Of a stretch of 64,000 nt of DNA, positions 61,072-64,000 are shown in pieces. Position numbers and translations under genes: made by a program. The first letter of the stretch is position 1. Every line of letters starts with the position of its first letter. The stretch lies in the NCBI RefSeq assembly GCF_000523235.1, contig NZ_CP006850.1:4278001-4342000 (forward strand). The letters run 5' to 3'. The stretch comes from Nocardia nova SH22a (GTDB lineage Bacteria; Actinomycetota; Actinomycetes; Mycobacteriales; Mycobacteriaceae). The notes below the pieces were generated by a model. That model was not told the DNA's origin. It saw nothing but the letters and a program-made list of their open reading frames with translations, and searched no databases.

Positions 61072-62265
61072 CTATCTCGCGGAGCCCGCTCCGGAATCAC
61101 GCGGACCGGATTCGAGTTCGCGATACCGCAGCGCCCACCAGACCTGTTGCGCCACATGCGGATCCTTCAACGACACCCCGGTCAGCTCCTCGAAACGGGA
61201 CAACCGGTAGCGCACGGTGTTGTGGTGCAGGAACAGTCGCTGCCCGGTTTCGCTGGCATTGAGGCCCGCTGCCAGATAGGCGTCCACGGTCGGCAGCACC
61301 GCCGCGGCCTCGGCCTCGTCGATGGGGGTGATGTAGCGCGCGACCAGGGTGTCCCCGACCTCGCTGTCACCGACGACCGCGGGCAGGACGCCGAGGTCGG
61401 CGAGAGTGTGGCGGCCCGGGCGGCCGAACAGGCGGGCGGTCTCGGCGGCCCGCCCGGCGAGGTGCAGCGAATGCGGCACCTGCTCGAGCTGGCACTCGGT
61501 CCCGATGCCGAGGAACACCCCGGCCGCCGCGCCCGGACCGGCGTGCGGATCGCAGATGCCCACCACGTCACCGTCGAGGATGGCGACCACTCCGAGGGGC
61601 GGACGGCATCCCGGTAGCTGCCGCAGATCCCATTCGGTACGTTCCGGTTCCGGGGTGATCGCACGGAACGCGGTGTAGGTGCTGTCCAGGCGCAGGCCGA
61701 TGTACTGGGCCCGCTTGCGCACCTCGGCGACGGGCAGCGTGCCCTGGGCGAGGGCCCGGACCGCGTCGTCGCGCCGGGTGTCGAGGCGGCGGGTGATCTG
61801 CGCCTCGGCCTCGTGGTGGCCGGAACTGTAGGCCACCGTGGCGGCGTCCGAAACGCCCAGCAGGGTGCCGAGCATCGCCGTCAGGTCGGCTCCCGGCCGG
61901 TCGGCCCAGTAACCGGACGTGCCGATCCGCTCGATCGCCTCGCGGACCACGATCTGCCAGCCGTGCATCATGGCGTCCAGCGGCACTCCCAGCTCGGCGC
62001 GCAGCGCGCCGTAGCCGTGGAACTGTGCCAGTTCCCGCTCGTCGAGCGGGCGGTCCTCCGCGGTGGCGGTGATCAGCCGGTCGATCGCCGCGGCGGTCGA
62101 CGGGACCAGGGAGGCCGAGGCAATTCCCCGGTAAGCGGGTATTTCCGCCTGCAGCCGGGCGCAGACGTGTTCGGCGAACGCGTGGAGATCGCCGAGTGCC
62201 GACGGGCGCAATCGGGGGCGAGTCGAACCGTCGTCGTCGCTCACACCGTCCGACGATACGTCCAT
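61072..62265 (-). CDS. PucR/CdaR-family transcriptional regulator
   Basis: A 397-aa regulator. The N-terminal 180 residues are an RsbRD/GGDEF-like helical sensor (PLDAMMHGWQIVVREAIERIG). The C-terminal PucR HTH_30 reads AYLAAGLNASETGQRLFLHHNTVRYRLSRFEELTGVSL, where DNA contacts lie. The second ATG (MDVSSDG) is used; a longer start 13 codons upstream is possible and no clear ribosome-binding site decides. Lies upstream of the nitroreductase gene in the same direction, 153 bp apart, and may regulate it. Confidence 0.87.
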   Translation of the reverse strand: MDVSSDGVSDDDGSTRPRLRPSALGDLHAFAEHVCARLQAEIPAYRGIASASLVPSTAAAIDRLITATAEDRPLDERELAQFHGYGALRAELGVPLDAMMHGWQIVVREAIERIGTSGYWADRPGADLTAMLGTLLGVSDAATVAYSSGHHEAEAQITRRLDTRRDDAVRALAQGTLPVAEVRKRAQYIGLRLDSTYTAFRAITPEPERTEWDLRQLPGCRPPLGVVAILDGDVVGICDPHAGPGAAAGVFLGIGTECQLEQVPHSLHLAGRAAETARLFGRPGRHTLADLGVLPAVVGDSEVGDTLVARYITPIDEAEAAAVLPTVDAYLAAGLNASETGQRLFLHHNTVRYRLSRFEELTGVSLKDPHVAQQVWWALRYRELESGPRDSGAGSAR

Positions 62266-62527
62266 CACCGGCCGGTACTCGTCGGCGCGCCGACGGCCGA
62301 TCACTCGCCGTCGCCCACGCGAGGCTCATGGACGGGGTGCGGGGACGACCGACTTCTCGACGGGGAGCGAATGATCGGCAATCATGGTGTGAGCGAGGGC
62401 ATTCCGGTCACCACGAAACGGAAAGCCAACACTGTCAGACTATCTGGGTAAGAATGAGGACGGCCGAGATCCGGCCACAGGGGACAGGTCGGCCGCAGTC
62501 GGGCCGACGGAAATGTGGGGAAAGATC

Positions 62528-63085
62528 ATGAGAGCCAAGAAATTCGCCGCCACCGCACTACTGGCCGCCGGTGCCACCGCGGCCGCCGCGGGCATCGCAC
62601 AGGCCGCGCCGGTGGCCGCCGCGCCGGTGGCCGCCACGCCGGTCGCCGTGCACGGTGTCGAGCAGGGAGTCGGCTTCGTCACCTCGCCGACCGCCGACCA
62701 CACCGGACTCACCACCACCGTGGCGGACGGGACGTTCACGGTCACCGGCGATTCGGTCACCCTCACCGACGCCGCGGGCCGCGCCGTCACCTCGGTGCCG
62801 CTGGGCCTGCGCACCGCGGCCGGAACCGTGGGGCTGACCCCGCTCATCGAGAATTCGGGTCGCACCCTGACCCTCACCCCGCAGGCCGCGGGCACGCAGA
62901 CCGCGCAGGCCATCGACGAAGCCTCCGACACCCTGGCCCGCAAGCAGTACAACGCCGGTGTCGGAGCGGTGATCGGCGGCGGTATCGGCGCCGTTCTCGG
63001 CTTCTTCCTCGGCGGCGTCGGCGCACTGGTCACCATCCCGATCGGCGCCGGCATCGGAGCCCTGATCGGCTACTCCACCCCGTAG
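62528..63085 (+). CDS. secreted protein with C-terminal glycine-zipper segment
   Basis: A 185-aa exported protein: signal peptide RAKKFAATALLAAGATAAAAGIAQA with AxA cleavage near residue 26, a beta-rich region (about 50-115), and a C-terminal hydrophobic Gly-rich stretch (VGAVIGGGIGAVLGFFLGGVGALVTIPIGAGIGALIGY, about 147-183) typical of glycine-zipper membrane insertion. This layout recurs in Nocardia exported proteins of unknown role. GGGGAAAGATC precedes the ATG, which fixes the start. A hairpin terminator follows. Confidence 0.78.
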   Translation: MRAKKFAATALLAAGATAAAAGIAQAAPVAAAPVAATPVAVHGVEQGVGFVTSPTADHTGLTTTVADGTFTVTGDSVTLTDAAGRAVTSVPLGLRTAAGTVGLTPLIENSGRTLTLTPQAAGTQTAQAIDEASDTLARKQYNAGVGAVIGGGIGAVLGFFLGGVGALVTIPIGAGIGALIGYSTP

Positions 63086-63102
63086 TCGGTCCGGGTCCGT
63101 CG

Positions 63103-63139
63103 CGCGGTCGTGCGGAGGGCACCCGTCCGCACGACCGCG
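63103..63139. terminator. bidirectional hairpin terminator
   Basis: CGCGGTCGTGCGGA and TCCGCACGACCGCG form a perfect 14-bp stem around a nine-base loop, between convergent genes ending at 63085 (+) and 63183 (-). Confidence 0.8.
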
Positions 63140-63182
63140 GGACCGGCACCGAATCCCCGGTGCCCGGCCCGCCGATGAGACC

Positions 63183-63776
63183 TCACTTCCGGTCCGGGCC
63201 CGCCAGCCGGAAGGTGGTTCGGATCAGCGCACGAATCTCCGTGTGCGACAACGCGGAATCCGCGAAGAACACCTGCCGGTGCACCAGTCCGTCGATCAGG
63301 ATCACGCACAGTTCGGCGGCGGTCGGCTCGATCGGGTGCCCGTTGTCCGCCGCGCGACCGGCGATCAGCCGCACGAATGCCGCTCGCTGCGTTTCGAATC
63401 GATCGTGCAGTTCGGAATCGACGCGGGCCTCCGCGAGCAGATGGTGGCGCGCCACCACCCGGAAACGGGCCTGCGGGCCCGACAGCTCGAGCACGAAATC
63501 GGTCGCGATATCGGCGAGAGTCGGCGACTCCGGATGAAAATGGCGGGCGGCCACCGCCATGTCCTGGGCGAACAGTTCGTCCATCGCCATCTCCAGCAAT
63601 CGCTGCCGAGTGGGCGCGTGGTAGTTCACCGACCCCGGCGCCAGATTCGCCGCGGTATCGACCGCACGATGAGTGAAGCCCCGCAGGCCCTGCTCCCCCA
63701 GCACACGTAATGCCGCCGCGGCGATGTCGGCGCGACGCCGGGACGAATCCTGTCGTCGTTGCCGTGGTGCCGCCAT
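63183..63776 (-). CDS. TetR family regulator
   Basis: A 197-aa TetR protein with the HTH near residues 14-58 (RRADIAAAALRVLGEQGLRGFTHRAVDTAANLAPGSVNYHAPTRQRLL). The sequence after the recognition helix is AxGSVNYHxPTR, the form usual for regulators with TetR_C_6-like domains. Divergent from the Tat-secreted gene at 63839, with a perfect 32-bp palindrome in between, so it most likely represses that gene and itself. Confidence 0.9.
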   Translation of the reverse strand: MAAPRQRRQDSSRRRADIAAAALRVLGEQGLRGFTHRAVDTAANLAPGSVNYHAPTRQRLLEMAMDELFAQDMAVAARHFHPESPTLADIATDFVLELSGPQARFRVVARHHLLAEARVDSELHDRFETQRAAFVRLIAGRAADNGHPIEPTAAELCVILIDGLVHRQVFFADSALSHTEIRALIRTTFRLAGPDRK

Positions 63777-63822
63777 AGCCACGAATCTACCGGTCCCGAC
63801 CGCTGGTTCCGTGACCGCGACT

Positions 63823-63854
63823 CCGATAGTCTCAACACATGTTGAGACTATCGG
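63823..63854. promoter_or_regulatory. 32-bp perfect palindromic operator covering a start codon
   Basis: CCGATAGTCTCAACA-CA-TGTTGAGACTATCGG: 15-bp perfect arms, 2-bp centre. It covers a TAGTCT -10-like box (63827-63832) and the ATG at 63839 of the rightward gene, and lies 47 bp before the divergent TetR gene. A repressor bound here would block RNA polymerase at the transcription start itself. Confidence 0.8.
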
Positions 63855-64000
63855 CCCTGACCCGTCGCCAGGCCCTGACGCTCGCCGTCGCGGGCGCCGG
63901 CGCCTGGGCCGCGACACGAGCCGCGACCGCCCGCGCCGACACCCCGGACAATCTGCGTTATCCCGGATACTCCGACGCGGACCGGGCACGCCCGTACGCG
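63839..64000 (+). CDS. Tat-exported protein, N-terminal part (truncated by window end)
   Basis: The ATG is inside the palindrome and seven bases after TAGTCT, so the message is probably leaderless. The 54 codons present encode a Tat signal: SALTRRQALTLAVAGAGAWA with the twin Arg, then an AxA-type cleavage near residue 30 (TARADTPD), and a mature start DNLRYPGYSDADRARPYA. A Tat substrate carrying a folded domain or cofactor is expected; the family cannot be named from this fragment. Confidence 0.75.
   Translation, partial: MLRLSALTRRQALTLAVAGAGAWAATRAATARADTPDNLRYPGYSDADRARPYA

Overview
The window reads as chromosome from a high-GC mycolate-containing actinobacterium, most likely Nocardia or a close relative. 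The reasons are the codon use, short intergenic gaps, GTG/TTG starts, several leaderless genes, many TetR regulators, an XRE/DUF397 pair, a ferritin-like acyl-ACP desaturase, an LdtMt2-type L,D-transpeptidase, MpaB/DUF2236 and Acg-like nitroreductase genes, and a LysB-type esterase. No rRNA, tRNA, CRISPR array or transposase is recognisable.

Layout. 1-6.8 kb: the end of an unknown gene, a lipoprotein, a FadD19-like acyl-CoA synthetase with a Dabb-domain protein and a divergent TetR, then a two-gene DrrAB-type ABC exporter. 7.06-11.53 kb (minus strand): a complete lasso-peptide biosynthetic cluster (precursor A, macrolactam synthetase C, split leader-recognition B1 and peptidase B2, ABC exporter D), all overlapping or tightly spaced and visibly less GC-rich than its neighbours. 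12-23 kb: aldehyde dehydrogenase, MgtC-like protein, SigF-type sigma factor, small secreted proteins, XRE/DUF397 pair, nitroreductase, HrpB helicase. 23.1-24.6 kb: an AlkZ-like protein whose start lies inside debris of a cytochrome P450 gene and a frameshifted epoxide hydrolase gene. 24.6-30.4 kb: DHA2 efflux pump with divergent LysR, TetR, kinase-like protein, DUF2236 oxygenase. 30.4-34.5 kb: a phage-like set (GH25-type lysin A, a 111-aa protein, a DUF4185 protein) with a LysB-type esterase nearby. 34.6-41.5 kb: desaturase, enoyl-CoA hydratase/isomerase, subtilase with a small partner, META lipoprotein, L,D-transpeptidase, rhomboid-like protein.

41.5-52.3 kb is a probable sulfur-acquisition region: an S-box-like SAM riboswitch precedes a GNAT-oligopeptide-type ABC operon, and a nearly identical promoter precedes three overlapping luciferase-like flavin monooxygenases. 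The inferred job is import of organosulfur compounds and their oxidative desulfurisation under methionine/SAM limitation. 52.3-64 kb: TetR, a polyprenyl diphosphate synthase, a VWA-domain membrane protein, a leaderless TetR followed by an SDR-acyl-CoA dehydrogenase-SDR operon, an Acg-like nitroreductase, a PucR regulator, a secreted glycine-zipper protein, and a TetR whose probable operator (15-bp arms) covers the start codon of a truncated Tat-exported protein at the right edge.

The strongest candidate for something new is the lasso cluster. Its predicted 17-residue core carries an LRR segment in the ring, in the same position as in lassomycin, and a Pro-Glu ring closure.
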